Source of the DNA: Pseudomonadota bacterium
GTDB taxonomy: Bacteria > Pseudomonadota > Gammaproteobacteria > Burkholderiales > Burkholderiaceae_C
Direction of reading: 5' to 3'
Length of the DNA: 64,000 nucleotides
Assembly: GCA_021819435.1 (NCBI GenBank)
Contig: JAKARB010000001.1
Coordinates: 62,001-126,000, forward strand
The notes beneath the pieces are model-generated. The model searched no databases. It was not told where the DNA came from and saw only the letters and a program-made list of their open reading frames with translations. A program made the position numbers and the translations under genes. This document shows, one piece after another, positions 40,401 to 49,600 of this stretch. Within the stretch, counting starts at the first letter, position 1. Every line of letters begins with the position of its first letter.

Positions 40401-40529
40401 GCCCACATCGACCAGCAGATCGTCCTGGAGAAGGCCAACCTGGTCGGCCTGAGCGCGCCTGGCGCCTCTCAGCAGCAGGTCATCCTCGACCTGATCGCTC
40501 AGGGACGCCTGCTGGTCGATGTGACCTGA
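37401..40529 (+). CDS. LapA-like RTX adhesin with retention module, Calx-beta, VWA and T1SS signal
   Basis: 1042 residues. The first 75 residues (SGTVTAIWGAAFIRMPDGQL) form a LapA-type retention module, which plugs the type I secretion pore. APAAGL at about 83-88 matches the di-alanine site cut by LapG proteases. A Calx-beta domain follows (SINDVRVNEGAGVATFTITL, about 145-235), a second similar domain near 275-390, then a VWA domain with the metal site DTSSSMG (about 565), and RTX nonapeptides GGAGNDALYG and GGAGNDRMTG near the end, before a C-terminal type I secretion domain. It should be a Ca-dependent surface adhesin for biofilm. No LapD, LapG or secretion ABC genes are in the window. Confidence 0.88.
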   Translation: MPILAMSSGTVTAIWGAAFIRMPDGQLKPLKVGDKVQGGQQVVTEDDGLVQISPDSSALPVSPSASETERAVADLSLPDPQEAPAAGLQGGAGASLSEGLRVDRISESVTPLSFSYGTQRDLPPPIVAVTNINEDTAGTPQIVQPPLPTLSINDVRVNEGAGVATFTITLSAPSSQAVTVSYATQAAPASSGTAAQPGLDYTAVTAGTVTIPAGQTSVQVRVPVANDGVYEGDEVFQVVLGSPVNAQIGRGTGLGTIADDGSGTLGPNQETPDDDRPVISVTGGPDVTEGLHSVFTVNLSHPSATQSVVLQLQPQGATGGAGVTPGADTTGPLEYFNPATQQWQALADGRLTFTPGQTALQVRVATQNDTGVEGPEGLVLAATVVSGVTANTSAFAQNTVLDNDFEASVFERGLVSRTDPAPARAYGKLVLNDDAGLLTGARLIAPTEPVETINGERLVWKETEPNTLTAYAGTAADAPVVAIARLGADGAYSFDLQAAIRHPVTQNAVDLVFGLQPASGSNSGSSGLTSSLTIHVVDDVPRLPEAYATQASIQDTNLLLVIDTSSSMGLASGVDGLSRLQATVRAAEQMLDNYDDVGSVAVRLVTFGNQAQAVGDRWMTVEEARTELAALQPAATDDARHDLALPVAQAAFGADGRIDGAQNVAYVLSDSSPTPQVTQALGQIESDWVTFLTQNHVRAEAVGLLLGVHGALDGLAYDGVARSDLDAGVADTFAQLPGLLEGLSPAPIGGNLVRDAGRSVAGGADGVPHLDSVTIDGHVYLYKAGDTDLTVKTQAGGVFHIDMITSDFTYVPAGSAPAESIGFSVTDRDGDSASSILTLRVDQARTTVGTESADVLTITTGAGTLLGGGGNDVLTGGAGNDALYGHQGNDTLVGGAGSDLLVGGAGNDRMTGGAGSDVFAWRLADVASSGTAVDTITDFSTRTLSSGGDVLDLRDLLQGENLINVSGNIADYLRVETFGSGSSAGTRIDISSHGGFNTGTAHIDQQIVLEKANLVGLSAPGASQQQVILDLIAQGRLLVDVT

Positions 40530-40552
40530 GTAGGCGCCTCAGCGCCTCAGGT

Positions 40553-41227
40553 TCAGCGGAAGCGCGACTGCGGCACCGTCCGCAGGTCGCCAGGCAGGGT
40601 GGCGATGTAGTTCGCCAACTGCTTGAGTTCTGCGTGCGTGAACATGCGTGCCTGCGTGCCCATGATCGCGTTGCCGCGGCCGATGCTGGCGTTGTGCTCA
40701 ACCTGGTAGGACTTCAACGCCACGAAGAGGTAGTCGGCGTGCTGGCCGGCGAGCTTCGGGTAGCCGCCGTCGATGGGCTTGTTCAGGCCTTCGCCGTGGC
40801 AGCTCATGCACGCCCCCTTGGTCAGCAGGGCCTGCACCTCGGGTGAGGCGGCGGGCGCGGGCTTGGCCGCCGGGGCGGGCGCGCCTTTGCCGCTGGCCTC
40901 GTAGTACACGGCCAAGTCGGCGATGTCCTGGTCGGTCAGGCTGGCTGCGATGCCGCGCATCGTGGGGTGCCTGCGGTCGCCCTGGCGATAGCCCGTCAAG
41001 GCTGCCGCGATGTATTTCGCGTTCTGCCCCGAAATCATGGGCACCTTGTGGACCTCGGGGAAGCTGGCCTGGTAGCCCGGGATGCCGTGGCAGCCGATGC
41101 ACATGGCGACTTTCTTGCGGGCGTTGTCGACGTTGCCGACCACGTCCTGGGCGAGGGCGTGACCCCCAACGGTGGCGATCAGGCCGGCGATGGCCAGCGC
41201 TCGGATCGGATGGGAAAGTGTCTTCAT
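40553..41227 (-). CDS. Dihaem cytochrome c (c4-type)
   Basis: 224 residues. A signal peptide (KTLSHPIRALAIAGLIATVG ending HALA) is followed by two cytochrome domains. The haem sites are CIGCH near residue 43 and CMSCH near 137, each with later Met ligands (PMISGQ, IMGTQAR). An Ala/Pro-rich linker (APAPAAKPAPAAS) joins the halves. It should carry electrons in the periplasm to a terminal oxidase. The ATG was chosen as the one before the signal peptide. Confidence 0.92.
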   Translation of the reverse strand: MKTLSHPIRALAIAGLIATVGGHALAQDVVGNVDNARKKVAMCIGCHGIPGYQASFPEVHKVPMISGQNAKYIAAALTGYRQGDRRHPTMRGIAASLTDQDIADLAVYYEASGKGAPAPAAKPAPAASPEVQALLTKGACMSCHGEGLNKPIDGGYPKLAGQHADYLFVALKSYQVEHNASIGRGNAIMGTQARMFTHAELKQLANYIATLPGDLRTVPQSRFR

Positions 41228-41333
41228 GGGGCTGTCAGGTGAGAATGACGGACAGGGAAACACACGGTTGAACAACCCATTATTGGGGCCAGCCCTATAC
41301 TCGAACACAGTAACAACCCGGTTGAGCCAGCGC

Positions 41334-42176
41334 ATGAAATTCCAAGGTACCGATCAATACGTCGCCACCGAAGACCTCAAACTCGCCGTCAACGCGGCGC
41401 TGAAGCTCCAGCGCCCGCTGCTGGTCAAGGGTGAGCCGGGCACCGGCAAGACCATGCTGGCCGAGCAGGTCTCCGAGGCACTGGGCATGCCGTTGCTGCA
41501 ATGGCACATCAAGTCGACCACCAAGGCCCAGCAAGGGTTGTACGAGTACGACGCCGTGTCACGCCTGCGCGACAGCCAGTTGGGCGACGAAAAGGTCAAG
41601 GACATCCACAACTACATCGTCAAGGGCGTGTTGTGGCAGGCCTTCGATGCCGACCAGCCGGTTGCCCTGCTGATCGACGAAATCGACAAGGCCGACATCG
41701 AGTTTCCCAACGACCTCCTGCGCGAAATCGACCGCATGGAGTTCTACGTCTACGAGACGCGCCAGTTGATCAAGGCCAAGCACCGCCCGCTGGTCATCAT
41801 CACCTCGAACAACGAGAAAGACCTGCCGGACGCCTTCCTGCGCCGCTGCTTCTTCCACTACATCCGCTTCCCCGATGCGACCACGATGAAGCAGATCGTG
41901 GAAGTGCACTTCCCCAACATCCGCCAGGATTTGCTCTCAGCGGCCATGCGCCACTTCTACGAGGTGCGCAACCTGCCTGGCCTCAAGAAGAAGCCCAGCA
42001 CCTCCGAGCTCATCGACTGGCTCAAGCTGCTGGTGGCCGAGGACATCCCGCTCGAAGCCCTGCAAAGCAAGGACGACAAGGTCAGCGTGCCGCCCCTGGT
42101 GGGCGCTTTGCTCAAGAACGAGCAAGACCTCAGCCTGTTTGAGCGGCTGGTCAACATGGCGCGCCACAACCGCTGA
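41334..42176 (+). CDS. MoxR-family AAA+ ATPase
   Basis: 280 residues. Walker A is VKGEPGTGKTMLAEQVSEAL, Walker B is ALLIDEIDKADIEFPNDLLR, sensor 1 is VIITSNNEKDLPDAFLRRCF (with the arginine finger). The C-terminal lid follows. MoxR ATPases act as chaperones with VWA-domain partners to assemble or insert metal or cofactors; the VWA (CoxE-like) gene is about 1.3 kb downstream, separated by a diguanylate cyclase gene on the other strand. The start matches the family N-terminus. Confidence 0.93.
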   Translation: MKFQGTDQYVATEDLKLAVNAALKLQRPLLVKGEPGTGKTMLAEQVSEALGMPLLQWHIKSTTKAQQGLYEYDAVSRLRDSQLGDEKVKDIHNYIVKGVLWQAFDADQPVALLIDEIDKADIEFPNDLLREIDRMEFYVYETRQLIKAKHRPLVIITSNNEKDLPDAFLRRCFFHYIRFPDATTMKQIVEVHFPNIRQDLLSAAMRHFYEVRNLPGLKKKPSTSELIDWLKLLVAEDIPLEALQSKDDKVSVPPLVGALLKNEQDLSLFERLVNMARHNR

Positions 42177-42197
42177 GCGCGGGTGCCCGGTGCCTTT

Positions 42198-43409
42198 TTA
42201 GTGGGCGGGTGAGGCGACCACCCGGTTGCGGCCCTCGGTCTTGGCGCGGTAGAGCGCGTCGTCGGCCCGCTTGAGCAGGGCGTGCAAGGGCTCGTCCGGG
42301 TCTTGCGCCGTGGCCAGGCCGGTGCTCACGGTCACGCAGATCTGTTCGTCTTGCCAGGGGATGTCGGTGCGGTGCACGGCGCTGCGCAGCCGCTCGGCGG
42401 CCTGCATGGCGCCTTCGTGGTCGGTGTGCGGCAGCAGCACGCAGAACTCCTCGCCGCCGTAGCGGGCCACGCGGTCGACCTCTCGGGCGTGGTCCTTGAG
42501 GAGGGTGGCCACCGTGCGCAGCACCTCGTCACCCGCCGCGTGGCCCAGGTTGTCGTTGATGCGTTTGAAGTGATCGATGTCGACCAGCATCACCGAATAG
42601 ACGCCGCCGAACCGCTGCAGGCGCAAGGCTTCCTTGCCCAGGCTGCCCTCGATGGCGCGCCGGTTGAGCAGACCCGTCAGGCTGTCATGCTGCGAGAGGT
42701 GTTGCAAGCGATGCACAAGGCGCATGACCACGATGTAGCCGAGCACGAAGCTCACGCCAATGGAGAGCCCGGCGGCGGTGACACCCAAAAGTGCCTGCGT
42801 CGTGGTGGGATCCGGCATCCAGGTCGGCGAAAAGCGCGAACTCAGCGTACCGGCCGCGATCAACACACAGTAGAAGGCAGTCAGGCCCAACATCAGGTCT
42901 GCGGCCAGGGCTGTGCCCGCCATGAACTCGCGCGCCAGCACCTCGTGGGTGTCTCGCGCAACCTGGACCATGGTCGCCGCCGCAAGCAGGCAGGACGAGA
43001 CGATGCCCACTTCGATGAGTCCGGTGGGCAGCCAGACCAGCAAGTTCAGGGCGCAAGGGATGGCGCACACCAGCACCTGCCGGGTCACGGCATGTTGCTG
43101 CCGGAAGAAGGATTGCAGGCCGCGCCTGAGCGACATCGATGCAATGACCAGCAGGCTCGACGAAATCATCAGGCAGAGAGAGCGAGGCAGGCCCGTGTCG
43201 AGCAGCACCATCACCAAGGCCACGCCCGCCATCAGGTTGGCGCGCAGCCAATCGGATGCAGCCTTGCGAGACAGGCCCATCCAGCTGCCCGCGATGAACC
43301 ACATCGAGGACGTGAACGAGTACGTCAGGACGACGTAGGTCAACAGCAGGTGACGCAATTCCATGGCGGGACCAGACGACTCAGGTGTCCCCATAGGCAG
43401 CGCACTCAT
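42198..43409 (-). CDS. Membrane-bound diguanylate cyclase (GGDEF)
   Basis: 403 residues. The N-terminal half has about seven hydrophobic segments (LLLTYVVLTYSFTSSMWFIA first) and no known sensor motif. The GGDEF domain is complete: active site RYGGEEFCVLLPHT, substrate-binding MLVDIDHFKRINDNLGHAAG, and an inhibitory I-site REVD five residues before GGEEF. It should make cyclic di-GMP from GTP and be feedback-inhibited. The ATG at 43409 is preceded by AGGGG. A possible link to the LapA-like adhesin is an inference from shared c-di-GMP biology only. Confidence 0.93.
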   Translation of the reverse strand: MSALPMGTPESSGPAMELRHLLLTYVVLTYSFTSSMWFIAGSWMGLSRKAASDWLRANLMAGVALVMVLLDTGLPRSLCLMISSSLLVIASMSLRRGLQSFFRQQHAVTRQVLVCAIPCALNLLVWLPTGLIEVGIVSSCLLAAATMVQVARDTHEVLAREFMAGTALAADLMLGLTAFYCVLIAAGTLSSRFSPTWMPDPTTTQALLGVTAAGLSIGVSFVLGYIVVMRLVHRLQHLSQHDSLTGLLNRRAIEGSLGKEALRLQRFGGVYSVMLVDIDHFKRINDNLGHAAGDEVLRTVATLLKDHAREVDRVARYGGEEFCVLLPHTDHEGAMQAAERLRSAVHRTDIPWQDEQICVTVSTGLATAQDPDEPLHALLKRADDALYRAKTEGRNRVVASPAH

Positions 43410-43474
43410 CAAGCCCCTGCGTGGCGACGATGCCGATCAGGGGCCAAAATAGCGCGAGATTCCCAGGACTGCCT

Positions 43475-44647
43475 ATGCTCATTGACTTCTTCTTTGCGTT
43501 GCGTGCGGCACGTTTGCCGGTCACCATCCCGGAGTACCTCACGCTGCTGGAAGCCATCAAGCAGGATGTGATCGAACCCTCGGTGGATGAGTTCTACCAC
43601 CTAGCTCGCACCACCTTGGTCAAGAACGAGGCGCACTTCGACAAATTCGACCGGGCTTTCTCCACTTATTTCAGGGGGGTGGCCGAGGCCGTGGATTTCG
43701 GCAAGGACATTCCCTTGGAGTGGCTGCGCAAGCATTTCGAGCGCGAACTCTCGCCCGAAGACCGCGCCAAGATCGAAGCCATGGGCTGGGACAAGCTCAT
43801 GGATCGCATCCAGGAGCTGCTTAAAGAGCAAAAGGAGCGCCACGAGGGCGGCAACAAGTGGATCGGCACCGGCGGCACATCGCCGTTCGGCGCGCATGGC
43901 TACAACCCCGAGGGCATCCGCATCGGGCAGGAGCAGTCGCGTCATCGCAAGGCCGTCAAGGTCTGGGACAAGCGCGAGTTCAAGGATTACGACGACACCA
44001 TCGAGCTCGACACGCGCAGCATCAAGGTGGCGCTGCGCCGCCTGCGCAAGTTCGCGCGCCAGGGCGCGGCCGAGGTGCTCGACCTCGACGACACCATCCA
44101 CAGCACGGCGGCCAACGCCGGCATGCTCGACATCAAGCTGGTGCCCGAGCGTCACAACGCGGTCAAGGTGCTCTTGCTGATGGACGTGGGCGGTTCGATG
44201 GACGACCACATCCATCGGGTGGAAGAGATGTTCTCGGCCGCCAAGAGCGAGTTCAAGCACCTGGAGTTCTATTACTTCCACAACTGTGTCTACGACTTCA
44301 TGTGGAAGAACAACCAGCGGCGCTTCACCGAGAAAATCCCGACCTGGGACATCATCCGCAAGTACAACAAGGACTACAAGCTGATCTTCGTGGGCGACGC
44401 GACCATGAGCCCCTACGAGATCCTGCAGGCGCATGGCAGCGTCGAGTACAACAACGACGAACCGGGCGCCGAGTGGATCGGGCGCCTGACGCACGCCTTC
44501 CCGCACCACGTGTGGATCAACCCCGAGCAGCCGGGGGTGTGGGAGTACCGCCAGAGTGTGTCGATCATGCGGCAGCTCGTGGGCGGGCGCATGTTCCCGA
44601 TGAGCCTGCAAGGGCTTGAGAGCGCGATGCGATTGCTGAGCAAGTGA
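43475..44647 (+). CDS. VWA domain-containing CoxE-like protein
   Basis: 390 residues. The N-terminus LIDFFFALRAARLPVTIPEY is the CoxE-like family beginning. The VWA domain near 240-390 has the metal site MDVGGSMDDHI, where the family DxSxS motif is degenerate (D-V-G-G-S), and THAFPHHVWINPEQPGVWEY near the end. It is the expected partner of the MoxR ATPase upstream. The pair is conserved in Betaproteobacteria; the target is not known. Its stop overlaps the TamA start. Confidence 0.9.
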   Translation: MLIDFFFALRAARLPVTIPEYLTLLEAIKQDVIEPSVDEFYHLARTTLVKNEAHFDKFDRAFSTYFRGVAEAVDFGKDIPLEWLRKHFERELSPEDRAKIEAMGWDKLMDRIQELLKEQKERHEGGNKWIGTGGTSPFGAHGYNPEGIRIGQEQSRHRKAVKVWDKREFKDYDDTIELDTRSIKVALRRLRKFARQGAAEVLDLDDTIHSTAANAGMLDIKLVPERHNAVKVLLLMDVGGSMDDHIHRVEEMFSAAKSEFKHLEFYYFHNCVYDFMWKNNQRRFTEKIPTWDIIRKYNKDYKLIFVGDATMSPYEILQAHGSVEYNNDEPGAEWIGRLTHAFPHHVWINPEQPGVWEYRQSVSIMRQLVGGRMFPMSLQGLESAMRLLSK

Positions 44648-46689
44648 TGGTGGGGCGTCGCGGCGGGTTGCGGTTGGCGAGGCTGGAATCCTGGGCAACC
44701 TGGTTGGTTGCCTGGTTGTTCGCTTTGTGTTTGCCAGTGGCGTGGGCGCAGCCTGCCTGGGGCAATGCCACAGCCACCATCATGGACGCCAGCGCGGCCA
44801 CCGGAGCGAACGATGCCAAGACGGTGGCACCTGCGGATGCGTCGGCTTCCGCCTCTGCCTCCGCCTCTGCGCCGGACGTGGCCGCTTCCGAGCCGAGGGC
44901 CCGAAGCGCCCCCCGGCCGGTCGACTGGCGGTTGACGGTGGAAGCGCCTTCACCGCTCGACGACCTGCTGATGGAGAACCTCGACCTGGCGCGTTACCAG
45001 CGCGAGGCCCGCCAGGCGGCGGAAGATGCCTCGGCGACGGAGGGGGAGGGCTCTGCGCCTTCCGCCTTGCGCATCACCCGTGGCGAGCTGCGGCGCTTGC
45101 TGGCCGAGGTGCCAGACCAGGCCAAGGCCCTGCTTGAAGCCGAGGGCTATTTCAATGCGCAGGTGCGCATCAAGGTGGATGATGGCTCGGCGCATGTGCT
45201 CGTGCACGTGATCGTCGTGCCCGGGCCGCGCACGGTGGTGCGGCGTGTGCAGTTCGTCTACGAAGGCGAGTTAGACACCCGCTTGTCCGCCAACGATGCC
45301 GATGCCAAAGAGCTCACCGAGGGCCTTGCCGACAATTGGGGCCTGCCGGAAGACGAACCTTTCCGCCAGGCCGACTGGAGCAACGCCAAGAACACCACGC
45401 TGGCCCGCCTGCGCGCCGACACCTACCCGATGGCGAGCTGGAGCGGCACCGCAGCCACGGTGGATGCACAAGCGAATTCGGCGAGCCTGTTCCTGGTGGC
45501 CGACTCGGGGCCAGCGTTCTCGTATGGCGAGGTGCGCATCGAGGGGCTGGAGCGCCAGCCGCCCTCGGCCATCCTCAACCTGGCACCTTTCAAGCCGGGG
45601 CAGCCTTACCGAGAGCGGCAGGTGCTGGACTGGCAGGAGCGCATCCAGAAGGTCAACCTGTTCGAGAGTGTCTACGTGGCGCCGGCTTTCGACGTGAATC
45701 ACCCGGAGGCCACCCCGATGACCGTGCAGGTGCGCGAGGCACCCATCCAGGAGGCGTCGGTCGGCATTGGCGCGAGCAGCGACAACGGCCCGCGCGTGTC
45801 CTTCGAGCACCTGCATCGCAATCCCTTCGGGCTGGACTGGCAGGTGCGCACCAAGGTGCAGTTGGGTGTTCGCACGTCGGACGGCCTGATCGACCTGCTC
45901 TCGCATCCCTGGCCGGGCCGCAGGCGGGGGCTGGCTTCTTTGCAGGTTTCCAGCATCGAGGACGATGACAGCGCCATCACACGCACGCAGCGGCTGAAGG
46001 TGGGGCGCCTGCGCGAAGGCGAGCGGCTGGAGCGCACGGACTACGTGGAAGCGGTGCGCACGACGGTGCGTTCGGCTTCGGATCTGCTGGTCGCTGACGC
46101 GACGGCCTTGAGCTTCACCACGCAATGGATCTTCCGCGATGTCGACAGCCAGGTGCAGCCGACGCGGGGCACGACGACGATGGTGGCGCTCACGGGCGGG
46201 CAGTCTGTGTCGGCGCTGGATGCCAGCGGCCCCTTCGGCCGGGTGCATGCGCGCTTCACGGCCTATGTGCCGCTGCCAGCGTCGTGGCAGTTTCAATTGC
46301 GCGCGGAGGGCGGGCAGGTGCTGGCGCGCGAGAACGTCAGCGTGCCCGATGCCTTGCTGTTCCGTGCCGGCGGTGACGATTCCATCCGGGGTTATGCCTA
46401 CCGCTCGATCGGTGTCGAGCGCGATGGTGTGACGACCGGCGGGCGGGTGCTGGGCACGGGCAGCGTCGAGCTGGCCCACCCGATCTGGCCGGGCGTGCCG
46501 AACCTGTTGGGTGCGGTCTTCATGGATGCCGGCGACGCGACCGAGCGGATCGACCAGTGGGCCATCAAGCGCAGCTACGGCGTGGGCATTCGCTGGCGCA
46601 GCCCGGTGGGGCCTTTCCGCATCGATGTGGCGAAGGGTGTGTCGACCGGTGAATGGCGGCTTCACTTCAGCGTCGGGGTCAGCCTGTGA
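44647..46689 (+). CDS. tamA: TamA, BamA-family outer-membrane assembly protein
   Basis: 680 residues. A signal peptide (WLVAWLFALCLPVAWAQPAW region) is followed by an Ala/Ser-rich low-complexity stretch (ASASASASAPDVAAS), three POTRA domains and a C-terminal beta-barrel (about 370-680). The barrel closes with RIDVAKGVSTGEWRLHFSVG, an Omp85-type C-terminus. RGYAYRSIGVERDG is the conserved lid-lock (VRGY) motif. It works with TamB in exporting or inserting outer-membrane proteins or lipids. The ATG overlaps the stop of the VWA gene. Confidence 0.93.
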   Translation: MVGRRGGLRLARLESWATWLVAWLFALCLPVAWAQPAWGNATATIMDASAATGANDAKTVAPADASASASASASAPDVAASEPRARSAPRPVDWRLTVEAPSPLDDLLMENLDLARYQREARQAAEDASATEGEGSAPSALRITRGELRRLLAEVPDQAKALLEAEGYFNAQVRIKVDDGSAHVLVHVIVVPGPRTVVRRVQFVYEGELDTRLSANDADAKELTEGLADNWGLPEDEPFRQADWSNAKNTTLARLRADTYPMASWSGTAATVDAQANSASLFLVADSGPAFSYGEVRIEGLERQPPSAILNLAPFKPGQPYRERQVLDWQERIQKVNLFESVYVAPAFDVNHPEATPMTVQVREAPIQEASVGIGASSDNGPRVSFEHLHRNPFGLDWQVRTKVQLGVRTSDGLIDLLSHPWPGRRRGLASLQVSSIEDDDSAITRTQRLKVGRLREGERLERTDYVEAVRTTVRSASDLLVADATALSFTTQWIFRDVDSQVQPTRGTTTMVALTGGQSVSALDASGPFGRVHARFTAYVPLPASWQFQLRAEGGQVLARENVSVPDALLFRAGGDDSIRGYAYRSIGVERDGVTTGGRVLGTGSVELAHPIWPGVPNLLGAVFMDAGDATERIDQWAIKRSYGVGIRWRSPVGPFRIDVAKGVSTGEWRLHFSVGVSL

Positions 46690-49600
46690 GCGAGCCACGC
46701 AACGACCCGGTCGATGAGCGTGACGGCGCCCCCGATGCTCAGCCGATGAGCCCGCAGGTTCCTGGACGCGCGCCGCGCATGATGATGTCTTTCGCGTGGC
46801 GCTTCGTGTGGGCGCTGCTTTCACTGCTGCTTCTGGCGCTGTTGGGGCTGTCGGCGACGTGGGCGCTTTTGCAGGACGAGTGGCTGTTGCAGCGGGTCGC
46901 GCCTCACCTGCCGGGGGTGACCTTGGTGGAGCCGCGTGGCGCCGTGTTGGGTGATTTCGAGGCCGAGCGGATCGAGGTGGCGTTGCCGCGCGATGGGCGC
47001 CTGGTCTGGCAGCAGCCCCGTTGGCGCGGCATGCGCGTGGTGGTGGATCGCGGCGCGCCTTGGTGGCTGGGCCTTCAGGTTGACCAAGTGGGTGGGCGCC
47101 GCATCGATTTCAAGTGGGTGCCTGACCCCCAGGCCAAGCCCAGCCCGCCGCCCACCGACCTGAGCCTGCCTGTGAGCCTGACCATCCGTCGCATCGAGGT
47201 CAGCGAGATCCATGGTTTCACCGGCGGCCAGCCCCTGCGCGGCCTGGATGCCGAGCTTCGCCTGGGGGCGATGCGGCATGCCGTGCGCGTGCGCAGCCTG
47301 GCCTGGACAGACTGGACGCTGTCTGGCGAGCTGGGCCTCGACGCCACCGGTTTGATGCCCATCGAGGCCGATGTGCGGGCCCAAGGCCGGCGCGATGCTT
47401 CGGTTTCGGGCGACAGCCTGCTGGCGGGCTCCGGCGCGGTGACGCTGCGCGCGCGCGGCCCGCTGAAAGACATGGGCCTGCACCTGGACGTGAGCTGGCA
47501 ACCCGAGCGGGGCCCCGCCCAGTCCTTGCGTGCCGATGTGGGGGTGCGCCCCTTCGCGCCCTGGCCGGTGCCAAAGGGGCGCCTCGACATCGATGACCTG
47601 GACCTGGCTGCGCTGTGGCCGGGGCTGCCGCGTTCAGCGATCCGGGGGCACGTTGATTTTGATGACTCGTCCGCGCGCGACCTTGTGGCCCATGTGGACC
47701 TTGGCAATGCCTTGGCGGGTGCCTGGGACCAAGGTCGGCTGCCCTGGCTGTCGATGAAGGGGCAGTTGGCCATCGACCGGGCTTTGGCGGAGAAGGCCGA
47801 TGCGCACACCTGGCGCGAGGTGCGCACCGACCTGGCGGTGGCCTTGCCCGGTCGCACGGCCCAGCAACCGGCCCGGCTGCTGTTCAAGGGGCCGCTCATG
47901 GGCAGCCAGCCCTTGGTGGTCGAGGTGCGGGACCTCGCGCCCCGATCCTTGCTGAGCAGCCTGCCTGACCTCGCGCTGGCCGGCAACCTGCGTTGGACGC
48001 CGGCACGTGGCGTCGGCGCGCTGATCAGCGGGGTAGAAGGCACGATCGACCTGCGGCTCGATGGAGCCGTTCACGAGGTGGCCGGGCGGACGTTCAACGC
48101 GCCCGTCAGCCTGGTTCTGGCCAGCCAGCTCTCACCTCAGCAGTGGGAGGTCAAGGACTTGCGTCTGGCATCTGGCGAAGCGCTGGCCCGCGTCGACGAC
48201 ACGAAGCTGCGCTGGGGCCTGGACGCCGAGCAAGGCGGCTGGGCTGTACAGGGACGTGTGCGGCTCGATCGTTTCGACCCGCGCGCGTGGGTGCCCTGGC
48301 CTGCGGCGCTCAATGGCCCGACCAGCCTCTCAGGACAAGGGCAGTTCGACTTCGATGGCGGCGGTGCCGGTTCGCTGGGGTGGACGCTCGCCTCGAGCAG
48401 CCTGGCGGGCGTGCCCCTGACAGGACAGGGCAGTTGGTCTGCCACCCGCTCGGCGGGCGCGATGAAGCTTGACGCGCAGGCCAGCCTCGGGGGCAACCGC
48501 TTGCAGCTCAAGGGCCAGGGGCCGATGGGTTCGTCGGATCAGTCGCCAGGCAAATGGGAGCTCGACGTGCAAGCGCCCGACATCGCTTCGCTCTCGCCTT
48601 GGGCACCAGCCCTGGGGGCCGAACGCATGCGTGGCCGCTTCAGCCTGCAAGCCCGTGGCGCTTGGCCCTTGCAGACTTTGAACTACCGCATGAGCGGACA
48701 AGACCTCGCAGCCACCCGCGCTGATCAGCCCGTCTTGCAAGTGGCCTCAGTCGAAGGCGAAGGCGAACTCGATCTGGGCCAGGCCGATGGCCGCATGTCG
48801 GCGAAGTGGGCGCTCCAGGAGGCGCGCTTGAGCAGTTGGCGCCTCGCACGGCTGGCGTTGACGGTCGATGGCAGCGCGGCCTCGCACCGCATTCGCCTCG
48901 ATGGTGAGGGCGCCCCTTTGGTCGAAGGCGAGGTGGACACCACGCGTGCCGTGCGGCTCGCCGTGGGCGTCTCCGGCAACTGGCGTGGCTCGTCTTCGGA
49001 ACGCAGCTGGCAGGCGCACCTGAGCGAGGCCCAACTGGCCTGGGAGCAGCCGAAGGGACGGCCGCCCTTGCTGCGCCTGGAGCCGACCGATTTCAGCTGG
49101 CGCGACAACGCCCGCCAATCCGAGTGGCAGGCGGCGGCCACGCGTTTGCAGATCATGGGCCTGAGCGGCTTGCTCGACCGCCTGATCTGGCGCACGCCGG
49201 TTGATCAGTCCCATGGCGAAGCCTTGCACGAGGTGTCGCTGGTGCTGCCGCCTTTCCCCCTGGCGCCGTGGCTGGCGCTTTGGCAACCCGATGAGGGCTG
49301 GATGGGAGACCTGATCACCGCAGGCGAGTTCAAGCTGCAACAACAGGGTGTGCAGCCCTGGTCGGTCGATGCGGTGCTGGAGCGGCGATCGGGCGACCTC
49401 GGCTTTTCCGAGCCGGGCATCGAGGGCGGGCGGCCGCAGCGGCTTGGTCTGCGCGAGGCCCGGGTGAGCCTGCGGGCGCGGCAAGGCGTCTGGATCGCAG
49501 AGCAGCGCTTCGATGGGCGGGTGCTGGGCTTGCTCACCGGGCGCCAGGTCGTGCAGCCATTGCGCGCAGACGCATGGCCGGATGCCTCATCGACACTGGC

